Shown in pieces: positions 26,799 through 35,384 of a DNA stretch of 64,000 nucleotides. Every line of letters begins with the position of its first letter. The stretch's first letter is position 1. A program made the position numbers and the translations under genes. This DNA comes from Anaerolineae bacterium (GTDB lineage Bacteria; Chloroflexota; Anaerolineae; UBA4142; SHND01): the NCBI GenBank assembly GCA_021463195.1, contig JAJTXZ010000010.1, positions 1-64,000 on the forward strand, in the 5' to 3' direction. Below the pieces are notes generated by a model. It searched no databases. It was not told where the DNA came from and worked only from the letters and a program-made list of their open reading frames with translations.

Positions 26799-27794
26799 TC
26801 AATACTGAAAATTCTTGTACATCAAGGTCAATCCGCGTGTCGCGATAAAACCCGCGTCCGTGAGCGCGCTGACCAAAGCTGTGTGCTCGACTAGCGCGCG
26901 CGCTTGAATCTCGCGCGGCGGAAAATGTTCGAGTCGCGCGAGCGCCGCCGCAAGCACGCCGCGTTCCACTTGGCCGCGCGCGGCAGGCAGAACGCGCAAA
27001 TCCAATTTGTGCGACGCGCCCAAACGTTGCGCGTGCAGCGTCGCCACTGCGGTCATGCCGCCATCCTGAAAATAACCCCAACGCTCGGTGGATTGCAGCG
27101 CAAAGAAATCGAGCGTCCGCTCCGCCAGACGGTCTTCCAAGCGCAGCGCGTAATCGCTTCGCAAGGGCGGACGAAATTGACGCAAGCGTTCATCCATGCT
27201 GTCCCACGCGAGTTGATACGCCGCGCGATATTCTGACGCGCGCAAACGTCGCAGCGGCAGTGGCGTTTCGTCAAAGCGCGCCGCGCGGGCGCGCGCATAT
27301 TGCGATTCAGTCGCCACCGCTTGAAACCCTAATGCTTCGTATAAACGGCGCGCGCCATCGTTCCATGGGCGGACATTGAGAATCAACCAGCGCGCGTTGC
27401 GCGCGCGCGTTTCGTCAATCGCGGCTTGCATCAGTTGCCGCGCCAAGCCGCGACGGCGCGATTTTTCCGCGACCGCGACATTGCTAATCATCCAACGCGC
27501 CGCGCGGCTGTCGTCGAGCGTGAGCGTGACATTGCCCAGGATGCGCCCGTTCTCTTCGTACACAAAGCCGCGCAAGTTTTCAGTTGACGTGGGCATGAAT
27601 GCGGTCGTCATAACCGCCGCGCCCACGTTGCGTAAAATCGGAATGCGCGCCAATATATGCAGCGCGCCCAAATCTTCGCGGAACGCTTCCTCCAATAGCA
27701 GCGCGACTTGACTCAGGTCGCGCGCGGGATTCAGCGGTCGCACGCCGCAAAAGTTTTTGCTTCCGGGATGAACAATTTGAGCAACCATTGGCAT
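26799..27794 (-). CDS. GNAT-family N-acetyltransferase
   Basis: The 331-residue protein has an N-terminal GNAT domain (about 18-165). ILGNVTLTLDDSRAARWMISNVAVAEKSRRRGLARQLM supplies the acetyl-CoA-binding R/Q-x-x-G-x-A loop (RRRGLA), and ARRLYEALGFQAVATESQY completes the fold. The second half (about 170-331) may be a degenerate second GNAT domain, since it keeps similar length and ends with LVEHTALVSALTDAGFIATRGLTLMYK. The acceptor is unknown. It sits between the two related SHOCT-type genes of the operon. Confidence 0.82.
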   Translation of the reverse strand: MPMVAQIVHPGSKNFCGVRPLNPARDLSQVALLLEEAFREDLGALHILARIPILRNVGAAVMTTAFMPTSTENLRGFVYEENGRILGNVTLTLDDSRAARWMISNVAVAEKSRRRGLARQLMQAAIDETRARNARWLILNVRPWNDGARRLYEALGFQAVATESQYARARAARFDETPLPLRRLRASEYRAAYQLAWDSMDERLRQFRPPLRSDYALRLEDRLAERTLDFFALQSTERWGYFQDGGMTAVATLHAQRLGASHKLDLRVLPAARGQVERGVLAAALARLEHFPPREIQARALVEHTALVSALTDAGFIATRGLTLMYKNFQY

Positions 27795-27822
27795 TCTTGT
27801 TGAATTAAAACGAACGCAGCGG

Positions 27823-28269
27823 CTAATCCAACCCGATGACGACTAATTCGCTCTTGTCGCGTTCGGGATGTTCCTCATGCACGCGCACAAATTCAAAACC
27901 CATTTCGGATTCGAGCAGTTCGTCCAACGCGTCCGCGCGCCCGCGTCGCAGTTCTGCGGCAAGTTTGGCGGCTTTTTGCAGTGAAAGTTCGCGCGCAAAC
28001 GCCGCGCCGATAATGGGAATGGGCAGCGGAATCTTTACATTCACGCGTTCCGTTTTGCCGTGTTTGTTTTCGCGCACATAGATGCGCAGCCAAACAAAGA
28101 ATAGGCGACGAAACTGGCGCGCCGGAGAAACGCGCGCCAGCTCTTGCAGCTGTTTGGCGTCATCTACGATATTGATGACTTGCGGCTCGCGCGCGGGGTC
28201 CGCTACAATTTCAATCGTGCGCGTATGGTCGCGCGCGTACGGGATGGGTTGACGTTGCGGGTGTGCCAT
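27823..28269 (-). CDS. DUF2089-operon partner protein, unknown function
   Basis: A 148-residue soluble protein. Its core (FFVWLRIYVRENKHGKTERVNVKIPLPIPIIGAAFA) aligns with the C-terminal domain of the SHOCT-like protein at 26359-26742, but it lacks that protein's N-terminal helix pair and has a different N-terminal extension (TRTIEIVADPAREPQVINIVDDAKQLQELA). AAGGAGT precedes the ATG. It starts 1 base after the stop codon of the DUF2089 gene, so translation is probably coupled. Confidence 0.65.
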   Translation of the reverse strand: MAHPQRQPIPYARDHTRTIEIVADPAREPQVINIVDDAKQLQELARVSPARQFRRLFFVWLRIYVRENKHGKTERVNVKIPLPIPIIGAAFARELSLQKAAKLAAELRRGRADALDELLESEMGFEFVRVHEEHPERDKSELVVIGLD

Positions 28270-28270
28270 T

Positions 28271-28669
28271 TCAGACTCCTTGAGGATTAGCGCCTTGCAA
28301 GATTTGGATTGCCTGTTCCGAGCTCAGAGCGCCGCTGGCGACTTGATCGAGAATTTCTTTGCGCCGTTCGCCGCTGACGGGTGTTTCTTCGCGCGCTTCT
28401 TGTTCGGTTTCATAACCCATCGCGCGAATGATTTCGGTCAAACGCGCGCGCACGCCGGAATAGGGGATTTCCAATTCTTCGGCGACGCGATAAGCATTGC
28501 CGCGATTCTTGACAAAGAGTTCAATGAAATAAATGTCAGCGGTGGAGAGACGCGCAAAACGCCCGATTTCAAAACGGCCGCGAATTTCGGTAGCGCAATG
28601 GGCGCATTCTAACGCGGTGACGTGTAATTCTTGTTCGCAAATCGGACAACGCGAAGGCAGTTTGTTCAC
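28271..28669 (-). CDS. DUF2089 family zinc-ribbon/HTH regulator
   Basis: A 132-residue protein with an N-terminal zinc ribbon (CPICEQ... CAHCATE), a helix-turn-helix segment (NRGNAYRVAEELEIPYSGVRARLTEII) and a C-terminal SHOCT-like helix pair (RRKEILDQVASGALSSEQAIQILQG) that echoes the N-terminus of the operon's fourth product. The GTG at 28669 is chosen because GGAG lies 6 bases upstream; the frame continues upstream through the promoter region without a ribosome-binding site. It heads a five-gene operon, and an operator-like palindrome lies across its promoter, so autoregulation is likely (inference). Confidence 0.82.
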   Translation of the reverse strand: MNKLPSRCPICEQELHVTALECAHCATEIRGRFEIGRFARLSTADIYFIELFVKNRGNAYRVAEELEIPYSGVRARLTEIIRAMGYETEQEAREETPVSGERRKEILDQVASGALSSEQAIQILQGANPQGV

Positions 28670-28697
28670 AATATCTCCAATATTTAATCTTATTTCG

Positions 28698-28727
28698 CAA
28701 AATATTGTATCATAATTCAATATTTTG
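28698..28727. promoter_or_regulatory. Operator-like palindrome over the DUF2089 promoter
   Basis: CAAAATATTG (28698-28707) and CAATATTTTG (28718-28727) are perfect 10-bp inverted repeats with a 10-base spacer, so the half-sites are 20 bases apart (two helical turns). They overlap the -10 box and the end of the -35 box, the ideal position for repression by a dimeric HTH protein such as the DUF2089 product. Confidence 0.7.
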
Positions 28728-28731
28728 TCAA
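28704..28731 (-). promoter_or_regulatory. Promoter of the DUF2089 operon
   Basis: On the minus strand TTGACA (plus 28726-28731), a 16-base spacer and TACAAT (plus 28704-28709). The region is AT-rich, unlike its surroundings. Confidence 0.75.
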
Positions 28732-28806
28732 TAGTTTGACTGAATATTTCAAAAATTTATTTAATTATGTAAATTTTTGAATCCGCTAAAAAAGAGTTAT
28801 TTTTCG

Positions 28807-29157
28807 TTATTTTGCGCTCTTTTGGGCATCCCACGCCGTTTTGATAGTTTCGTATTCGGCGCGGTCAAGAAATTTGCCGCGCTCGAGGGTTTGTTGCGCG
28901 ACCTTGCCGTTGCTGTCAAACCGCACTTCCGCGTACATCAACTGAAAACACGCGCTATCCATAATCTCTTTGCGTAAATAACGTCCATTCGTTTCGTAAT
29001 CTGTGCTGATGTCATTGCGTAAATCAATGCGAATCGCGAGGGGCGCGCCGCATTTGCCGCACTGGACGTATAACCACCACGCGTTCGGATCCGCGTGGTC
29101 CGATGCTTTGGGCAGTGACGGATTCCCGCCGGTGAATAATTTTCGCAAGAAACTCAT
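28807..29157 (-). CDS. Small Cys-pair protein, unknown function
   Basis: A 116-residue soluble protein with one CxxC pair (VQCGKCGAPLAIRIDLRND) and a further Cys (DSACFQLMYAEVRFD). This is an incomplete zinc-ribbon pattern, and the fourth ligand is not obvious. The N-terminus MSFLRKLFTGGNPSLP resembles an amphipathic membrane-targeting helix. GAGAGG precedes the ATG. It begins 16 bases after the end of the adjacent membrane-protein gene, suggesting co-transcription. I do not recognise the family. Confidence 0.6.
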   Translation of the reverse strand: MSFLRKLFTGGNPSLPKASDHADPNAWWLYVQCGKCGAPLAIRIDLRNDISTDYETNGRYLRKEIMDSACFQLMYAEVRFDSNGKVAQQTLERGKFLDRAEYETIKTAWDAQKSAK

Positions 29158-29172
29158 TTGTCCTCTCTCTCT

Positions 29173-30546
29173 TTAGCGCGTTAGCTGCGGCACAATGAAC
29201 CACGCCAAGGCGATGTAATCCAATGCCAACATTGCGAGATAGAGCAGCGCGAACAATACGCGCGCGTAACGCGGATTAAAAATTTCATTCAAGCCCGCCG
29301 CCCAAAACGCCGCAATGGCAAGCAGTCCGGGAAATAAATAACGTCCTTGCGGCTGGACATATTTTAAATTGTAATAGAGATGCGCGGCGCACGCGAGCGT
29401 CAATAATACGCCGAGCAGAATCCACGTCCAACGCGTTTCGATAGAAAAAGTTTTGCGTTCGCGCCATAAACGTATTCCCCATAAAAACGCGCCCAAGGTC
29501 GCCGCCGCGCTCAATAGAAACAGAAACGTATAGATGCGATCGTTGACCAATACGCCCATCCAACCGAACTGCGCCCAAAACGATTTGAACGAAATCGCGA
29601 AAAAATCAAATATCACGTTGCGCAATCCGTATTGCGCGATAAATTGCGCGGTGGTCGGTTGTCCCGCGACGACCGCATCGTGCCGCGTCCATCCCAAGAT
29701 GTCATTTGCGCCGTACACTACCGCGTTTCGCGCGAACCAAAGTCCCGCGAGCGCAAGCGAAATTCCAAACAACGGCGCGAGCGTTTTCGCCGCGTCCGTC
29801 AGCAGCGGACGATTTAGCCGTCGCGCGGCTAGACGTGTCGCGCCAGAGTTTTGGCGCGTGAATTGAATCCGCCGATAAGCGTACTCGGCGACGACGAGCA
29901 AGACGATGCCAGAATAAATTGTCGTCTTGGTCAGCAGCGCTAGCCCGTACATGATGCCGCCTAGCGCAAAAAAACGGCGGTCATCAAGCTTGCCTTGCGC
30001 GCGCGCAAGCGCTAATAACAACAACGTTGCCATTACGATTTCCGCGAGCGTATCATTATTAATTGCCGCGCTCATGGCTAGATGCATCGGCAGCGTCGCG
30101 ATGATGCCGACGCCCGCGAGCTGCAACGTTGGCTGCGTCGGGAAGACGCGCGTGAAAATCAGAAACGCGAGCGCGGATAAAATGACGCCGAGCGCGACGT
30201 TCATGTAGCGCAATAGCAAGATAGAATCAAAATTCGCCGCGCGCGCAAACATATATATTGGCGCGGCGAGCAAATAGTACAGCGGCGGTTGATGCGCCTC
30301 GTAACGAATCGAATCAATCGGCATGTTCGGCGGAAATTTCGCGGCTTTGATTTGTTCCAAATATCGCTGGTCGTAATCGCCCGACTGTAAAATCGGGAAC
30401 GCGCCGCGCTCAACCAACGCGCGCACATAATTGTAATGCGCGGGTTCATCCGGCGCTTGCCAAGCTGGCGTCCGCGTCGCGTACAACAAGCCGAACGCGA
30501 ATTGACACAGCAGAATGAAAATAAGAATAACGCGAGTAGAGTTCAT
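29173..30546 (-). CDS. Polytopic membrane protein, DUF2142 / GT-C glycosyltransferase-like
   Basis: A 457-residue protein with about 11 transmembrane helices. After the first helix comes WQAPDEPAHYNYVRALVERGAFPIL, the Asp-Glu-containing first loop typical of DUF2142 and GT-C (PMT/ArnT) proteins. Then come YEAHQPPLYYLLAAP and a large central loop. Such enzymes transfer sugars from polyprenyl-phosphate donors on the outer face of the membrane. Donor and acceptor are unknown. No strong ribosome-binding site is visible. A heptamer-repeat stretch lies immediately upstream of the ATG. Confidence 0.75.
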   Translation of the reverse strand: MNSTRVILIFILLCQFAFGLLYATRTPAWQAPDEPAHYNYVRALVERGAFPILQSGDYDQRYLEQIKAAKFPPNMPIDSIRYEAHQPPLYYLLAAPIYMFARAANFDSILLLRYMNVALGVILSALAFLIFTRVFPTQPTLQLAGVGIIATLPMHLAMSAAINNDTLAEIVMATLLLLALARAQGKLDDRRFFALGGIMYGLALLTKTTIYSGIVLLVVAEYAYRRIQFTRQNSGATRLAARRLNRPLLTDAAKTLAPLFGISLALAGLWFARNAVVYGANDILGWTRHDAVVAGQPTTAQFIAQYGLRNVIFDFFAISFKSFWAQFGWMGVLVNDRIYTFLFLLSAAATLGAFLWGIRLWRERKTFSIETRWTWILLGVLLTLACAAHLYYNLKYVQPQGRYLFPGLLAIAAFWAAGLNEIFNPRYARVLFALLYLAMLALDYIALAWFIVPQLTR

Positions 30547-30550
30547 TGGG

Positions 30551-30645
30551 ATTGGAGAATGGAGAATGGAGATTGGAGACTAGAGATTGGGTGATTGGAT
30601 GATTAGGCGATTTTTGACTTGCCTTCTGCCTTCCGCCTTCCGCTT
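30551..30645. repeat. Heptamer short tandem repeats (STRR-like), two blocks
   Basis: Block 1 (30551-30606) reads in 7-base steps ATTGGAG/AATGGAG/AATGGAG/ATTGGAG/ACTAGAG and degenerates onward. Block 2 (30621-30645) reads GCCTTCT/GCCTTCC/GCCTTCC. They fill the gap between priA and the membrane-protein gene and resemble the STRR sequences known from cyanobacteria. Confidence 0.75.
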
Positions 30646-30651
30646 TTTATT

Positions 30652-33393
30652 TTATAGCAAATCTAACGGGTCAACGTCAATTTTCCAACTCTGCGGTAGG
30701 GGATAGCGTGACAGCAATTCGCGCGCGCCGGCGCCTTTGAGCAGAATGGTTTGCCGATATTTGCCGCCCAATTTGGCAAAGAACGCGGGCGCGGGCCCAA
30801 TGATTTCTATGTCCAAGATGCCGTGGCGACGAATCCGTTCTTGGAGCGCGCGCTCTAGCGTTTGCGCCGCGTCCTGCGCTATTTTGGCGGAAGCTCCTGT
30901 AAATAATAAACGCGTCAAGAGGCGCGCGGGTGGATAACCGGCGACGCGGCGAAAATTTATTTCGCGCTCGAAAAAGGCGTGATACGCGTGTTGTGCCGCC
31001 ATTTGCAGCGCGTAATGTTCAGGATTGTAGGTCTGCAAAATCGCGCGTCCGCTCAACGCGCCGCGCCCCGCGCGGCCCGCGACTTGGGTCAACAGCTGAA
31101 AGGTGCGCTCCGCGGCGCGAAAATCGGGCAAGAAAAGTCCCGTGTCCGCGTTCACCGCGCCGACCAGCGTCACACGCGGCAAATCGTGTCCTTTGGCAAG
31201 CATCTGCGTCCCAATCAGCACGTTCGCGTCGCCGCGCGAGAACGCGTCGAAAATTTCCTGATGCGCGTCTTTACCTTGCGTTACATCTGAATCCCAGCGC
31301 AGCGTTTGCGCGTCCGGAAATTCGGCGAGGGTCGCCTGTTCTAATTTTTCGACGCCGACGCCCAAACCGCGAATCCGCGCGCTGCCGCAGTGAGCGCATT
31401 TGCGCGGTATCGTTCCCCGCTTGCCGCAATGATGACACACCAAATCGCGCGCCGTTTGATTGCCAAAGGCGTGCAGTGTGTACGGATTATTGCAGCGCGG
31501 ACATTTGACCACATACCCGCAATCGCGGCACACCACCGTTTGCGCCGTGCCGCGCCGATTCAAAAACAAAATCGCCTGTTCGCCGCGCGCGAGCGTTTCG
31601 TTTAACGCGTCGCGCAGCGCGCGGCTGAACATGGAACGATTGCCCTGTTTCAACTCTACGCGCAAATCCACAATCTCGACGGGCGGCAATTCTTGATAGC
31701 GCGCGGGCGCGTTATCGTTGGTGTGCGCGATGATGCGCTGCGGCAATTCCAACAATTTCAATTCGCCGCGCCGCGCGCGCTCAAACGTTTCCACATCCGG
31801 TGTCGCGCTGCCGAGAATCACAACGACGTTTTGGGCGCGCCCCATTTGCAAGGCGACCTCGCGCGCGTGATACGCGGGCGAGCGCGGAAATTCGATATCG
31901 CTTTTGTACGACGCGTCGTGTTCTTCGTCCAGCACAATGATGCCTAAACGCGGCAGCGGCGCAAACAAAGCGGAACGGGGCCCAAGGACGACATCAAGCT
32001 CGCCCGCGCGAATGCGTCGCCATGTGTCATAGCGTTCGCCGATGGAAAGGCGCGAGTGAATGACGCCGATGCGTCTGCCAAAGCGCGCGCTAAAACGCCG
32101 AATGGTTTGCGGAGTCAGAGAAATTTCGGGGATGAGCGCCAGCGCTTGTTTGCCTTGCGCGAGAACATGCGCGATGGCGTCCAGATAAATTTCGGTTTTA
32201 CCTGAACCCGTTACGCCGTGCAAAAGAAACGCGGCAGCGGGCGCGGGCGCGTCGAGCGCGCGTTGGATGACTTGGCAGAGCGCGTCTTGCGCGCGTGTGA
32301 GTGTAGGCGGCAGCGCGGGTGTCAAGACTTGGTCCGCTAACGGGTCGCGCAAGATTTCGACGGTTTCGAGCGTGAGGACTGCCGCGCGCTGTAATTTATG
32401 CAAATCGGCGCGCGTGGTTTGCGTGTTGGCATAAATAACGCTGGTTGCCAACGGCGCGTGAATTTGCGCGAGCAGCGCGATGATGGCGTTTAAACGGCGC
32501 GCGAGCGGACTGTTTGTGTCCGGCGGCGCGATGCGCGTGAGCCAGCCGTTCTTTTCTAATTGGCGGAGCGTTTCGCTCGTCGTCTCCAAGACGGTTTCGA
32601 GTTCGCGCGTTGTGACTGCGTTGGCATGTTCGCGGAGATACACACAGACGCGTGCTTGCAGCACGGGCAACTCGGGGACGCGTTCTTGATATTTTTCGCT
32701 GAGCGACCAAACGATCGCGGCGCGATCGGGTGGAAGCAACGCGTTGATTTTTTCGCGCGCGGTGTCCGCGTCTACAATCAGACGCGCCTTTTCCACCAAG
32801 CGCGGTTTCGCGGCGGGCGGACGGACGCGCGTGATTTTTGTCACCAAGCCGCGCCGCGTCAGCGCGGCGGCGGCGGCGGCTTCGGTCGCTTGGAGTTGCG
32901 TGGTTTTTAACGCGCCATGCGCGACGATTTTTTCGAGCAGCGCGCGCTGTTTGTCCGCGAGTTCGTCGGGAATTTCCGTTGCGGTATTGCGTTCGAGAAA
33001 CGTTTCGCTTTTGGCTTCGATGCCCGGCGGCAAAAAAAGCCAGACGCAATCCGCGAGCGGCGCCAGATATGCGCGCGCGATCCAATGCGCCAATTCGATT
33101 TGCGCGGCTGTGATGAATGGCTGTGTCTCGACGATGGCTTGTATCTCGCGCGTGTTGGCAATCGCGGATTCATTCGCCAGCGCGATGACGATGCCTTGCA
33201 AGCGTCGCGCGCCAAAGGGAACCCACACCAACTGTCCCAGCGCCAGCTGCGTTTGCAATTCTTCCGGCACGCTATAGGTGAAACTGCGTTCGATCCACGC
33301 ATAAGGCGCAGGCGTAACGTCCGGCGCGAAATCGGCGGGATGCGTAAAGGTGAGTGGCACACGCACGACGACGTGAGCAAATAAATCAGACAC
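30652..33393 (-). CDS. priA: Primosomal protein N' (replication-restart helicase PriA)
   Basis: The 3'-to-5' helicase PriA, about 913 residues. Visible elements are the N-terminal DNA-binding domain (YAWIERSFTYSVPEELQTQLALGQLVWVPFGARRLQGIV), Walker A (GVTGSGKTEIY), Walker B/DEAH (VLDEEHDASYK), and two zinc-binding clusters of paired Cys (CRDCGYVVKCPRC, CHHCG... CAHCG). Helicase motifs V/VI (GTQMLAKGHD, QVAGRAGRG) complete the set. A long insertion around 170-450 enlarges it relative to E. coli. Start: a TATAAT box (minus strand, plus 33406-33411) lies 12 bases before the GTG at 33393, which would give a nearly leaderless message. The ATG at 33417 is the alternative. Confidence 0.95.
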   Translation of the reverse strand: MSDLFAHVVVRVPLTFTHPADFAPDVTPAPYAWIERSFTYSVPEELQTQLALGQLVWVPFGARRLQGIVIALANESAIANTREIQAIVETQPFITAAQIELAHWIARAYLAPLADCVWLFLPPGIEAKSETFLERNTATEIPDELADKQRALLEKIVAHGALKTTQLQATEAAAAAALTRRGLVTKITRVRPPAAKPRLVEKARLIVDADTAREKINALLPPDRAAIVWSLSEKYQERVPELPVLQARVCVYLREHANAVTTRELETVLETTSETLRQLEKNGWLTRIAPPDTNSPLARRLNAIIALLAQIHAPLATSVIYANTQTTRADLHKLQRAAVLTLETVEILRDPLADQVLTPALPPTLTRAQDALCQVIQRALDAPAPAAAFLLHGVTGSGKTEIYLDAIAHVLAQGKQALALIPEISLTPQTIRRFSARFGRRIGVIHSRLSIGERYDTWRRIRAGELDVVLGPRSALFAPLPRLGIIVLDEEHDASYKSDIEFPRSPAYHAREVALQMGRAQNVVVILGSATPDVETFERARRGELKLLELPQRIIAHTNDNAPARYQELPPVEIVDLRVELKQGNRSMFSRALRDALNETLARGEQAILFLNRRGTAQTVVCRDCGYVVKCPRCNNPYTLHAFGNQTARDLVCHHCGKRGTIPRKCAHCGSARIRGLGVGVEKLEQATLAEFPDAQTLRWDSDVTQGKDAHQEIFDAFSRGDANVLIGTQMLAKGHDLPRVTLVGAVNADTGLFLPDFRAAERTFQLLTQVAGRAGRGALSGRAILQTYNPEHYALQMAAQHAYHAFFEREINFRRVAGYPPARLLTRLLFTGASAKIAQDAAQTLERALQERIRRHGILDIEIIGPAPAFFAKLGGKYRQTILLKGAGARELLSRYPLPQSWKIDVDPLDLL

Positions 33394-33405
33394 AGCAGTT
33401 ATTGC

Positions 33406-33411
33406 ATTATA
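33406..33411 (-). promoter_or_regulatory. Candidate -10 box of priA
   Basis: TATAAT on the minus strand, with no strong -35. If used, transcription would begin about 5 bases before the GTG at 33393. Confidence 0.45.
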
Positions 33412-33489
33412 ACGCATTGTGCGCGGACCAAGAGCCGATTCATGCGTCAAAGTTTTAATAAACTGTAATCTTGGCGCGGCGAAACTTGT

Positions 33490-33537
33490 TATAGTATTCG
33501 CCGGCTTTTGGCGCCGCGCCGAAAGAATTTCGGCGCG
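33490..33537 (+). promoter_or_regulatory. Candidate promoter and leader hairpin of the beta-helix gene
   Basis: TATAGT (33490-33495) is a plausible -10. CGCGCCGAAA (33515-33524) and TTTCGGCGCG (33528-33537) then form a perfect 10-bp stem with a 3-base loop. No T tract follows, so it is not a terminator; it could protect the 5' end or regulate the message. Confidence 0.4.
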
Positions 33538-33651
33538 CGCGTTCTGGACAAATACCACTAACCGTCTTTGTAACTATTTGCCGGCGGACAGCGTATTTAT
33601 GCAAATCCGTAAAGCGGACCAGGACACATTTTCGCGGAAGAGGAGACTGTA

Positions 33652-35142
33652 ATGCAAACTTTATATTCCGGTCGTTGGCTGGGGCTGCTGATTGTTTTGA
33701 CGATAACCGCGTTTGGGTTGGGCGCGCCATCTGCCTTTGCGGCGGGGGTCGTCGGAAATGGCACGCCCGCCTCATGCACTGAAGCGGCATTGGGTAACGC
33801 GTTGAATGGCGGCGGCTTGGTGACCTTTAATTGCGGCGCTAATCCGAAAACGATAACGCTCACCTTTGCCAAACAAATCAGCGCCGATACGACTATTGAC
33901 GGCGGAAACAAGATTACGCTAAAGGGCAGCAACAGCTACCATTTTCAGGTTTTTTTCGGGCGCGTGTTTAATCTCAGAAATATCACTTTGAAGAATGGCG
34001 CAGGCGCGGGCGGCGGCGCGATTCAAAATTTTGGGACCACGCGGGCGACTCGAGTTACCTTTACCAACAACAGGGCAACCGGCGGTTCGGATGGCGGCGC
34101 GATCTATAATTCCGGAACGCTCAAGATCAAACAGTCCACCTTTAAAGGAAATCAAAGTTCGGATGGCGGCGCGATTTATAACAGCGGTGGAACTGTTACC
34201 ATCGCTGCGAGCGTCTTTGAATCGAATCAAGCGAATGTGAATACGCGTTATGGCGGCGCGATTGCCACCGATGGCGGAACATTGACAATCAAGAAAACCA
34301 CCTTTACGGGCAATCTGGCGGGCGAGGGCGGCGCCGTGTACACTCAATTTGGGTCTACTAATGTGATCAAAAGCTCTACCTTTGATTCCAATAGCTCCAA
34401 TGACAGCGGCGGCGCAATCTTTAATCTGGGCGTCATGAATCTGACCGGCGCGGTAATCAAAAATAACACGGCTGCGAATACGGGCGGCGGCATCGCGCAT
34501 GGCGGCACCTTGACGATGCAAACTACCACTATCAGCGGCAATCATGCCGCGACCGGCGGCGGACTGCGCGACTTTGGTAATAACACCACGCTTTCGGCTG
34601 TAACCTTTAGCGGCAACGTGGCAACGTTGCATGGCGGCGCCATTTACAGCAGCGTTAGCACGGTCATTCGTAACTCGACGCTTAGCGGCAATCGCGCCGG
34701 AAACGCGTACGGTGGCGGCGGATTGTATCAATACGGCGGCGGCAGCGATTTACAATTTGTGACGATTGCCAATAACCGTGCCGGTTACAGCGGCGGCGTG
34801 TACAGCGAGTCTTCCAAGAACGGCAGTATCCAAATGGAAAATGTCGTGCTGTCGCAAAATCAAAACGGCAACTGCGGCGGCGCGCTCTTGGTTTCATTGG
34901 GCGGCAATGTTTCGAGCGATACGTATTGCGCCGCGTTTACGCAAAGCAAAGACAAACAAAATGTGAACGTCAAACTTGGGCCGCTCGCCAATAACGGCGG
35001 ACCGACGCAAACGCGTTTGCCGCTGGCGGGAAGCCCCGCGATCAACAACGCATTCAATATTCCGGGCATTATCACCGACCAGCGCGGTGTCGCGCGACCG
35101 CAGGGCAACAAGCAAGATTCGGGCGCCGTCGAAGTCCCATAA
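33652..35142 (+). CDS. Secreted right-handed beta-helix protein (choice-of-anchor Q type)
   Basis: A 496-residue exported protein with a signal peptide (YSGRWLGLLIVLTITAFGLGAPSAFAA). It is followed by a CTEAALGNALNGGGLVTFNCG segment of the kind that starts CSLREAI-type surface proteins, and then by about ten beta-helix coils with the recurring motif GGAIYNSG. The C-terminus (PLANNGGPTQTRLPLAGSPAINNA... TDQRGVARPQG... DSGAVEV) matches the 'choice-of-anchor Q' domain found on many environmental surface proteins. It is likely an adhesin or surface structural protein. It is divergent from priA. Confidence 0.85.
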   Translation: MQTLYSGRWLGLLIVLTITAFGLGAPSAFAAGVVGNGTPASCTEAALGNALNGGGLVTFNCGANPKTITLTFAKQISADTTIDGGNKITLKGSNSYHFQVFFGRVFNLRNITLKNGAGAGGGAIQNFGTTRATRVTFTNNRATGGSDGGAIYNSGTLKIKQSTFKGNQSSDGGAIYNSGGTVTIAASVFESNQANVNTRYGGAIATDGGTLTIKKTTFTGNLAGEGGAVYTQFGSTNVIKSSTFDSNSSNDSGGAIFNLGVMNLTGAVIKNNTAANTGGGIAHGGTLTMQTTTISGNHAATGGGLRDFGNNTTLSAVTFSGNVATLHGGAIYSSVSTVIRNSTLSGNRAGNAYGGGGLYQYGGGSDLQFVTIANNRAGYSGGVYSESSKNGSIQMENVVLSQNQNGNCGGALLVSLGGNVSSDTYCAAFTQSKDKQNVNVKLGPLANNGGPTQTRLPLAGSPAINNAFNIPGIITDQRGVARPQGNKQDSGAVEVP

Positions 35143-35281
35143 AAAAGCGTGTTTGTATACACCGTTGTTCGCGGCGAGAGCTTTACGATTCGCAATAGTT
35201 CTTGACAGCGTGCAAGCTTGCGTCTGCGCGCAACCACCCTTTTATGCCGTTGCGGCTGTCGCGCCGCGCGTAAAATTGGAC

Positions 35282-35310
35282 GCGACAAAAATTGAATTTT
35301 GTGGTATAGT
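35282..35310 (+). promoter_or_regulatory. Promoter of the PA14-LysM gene
   Basis: GCGACA (35282-35287; four of six consensus bases), a 17-base spacer and TATAGT (35305-35310). It lies 75 bases before the ATG. The rest of the 242-base gap shows nothing further I can name. Confidence 0.5.
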
Positions 35311-35384
35311 GCGCGTGTAACCCGACGACTTGCGCCCGTTGCGCGTCCAGCCGTTGAGGCGCAAACGTGCAGAAGGAGTTTTAT

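Noticed and set aside
28807-29157. A complete zinc ribbon in the 116-residue protein
   Set aside because: Only one CxxC pair plus a single Cys are present, so a full four-ligand site is not shown.
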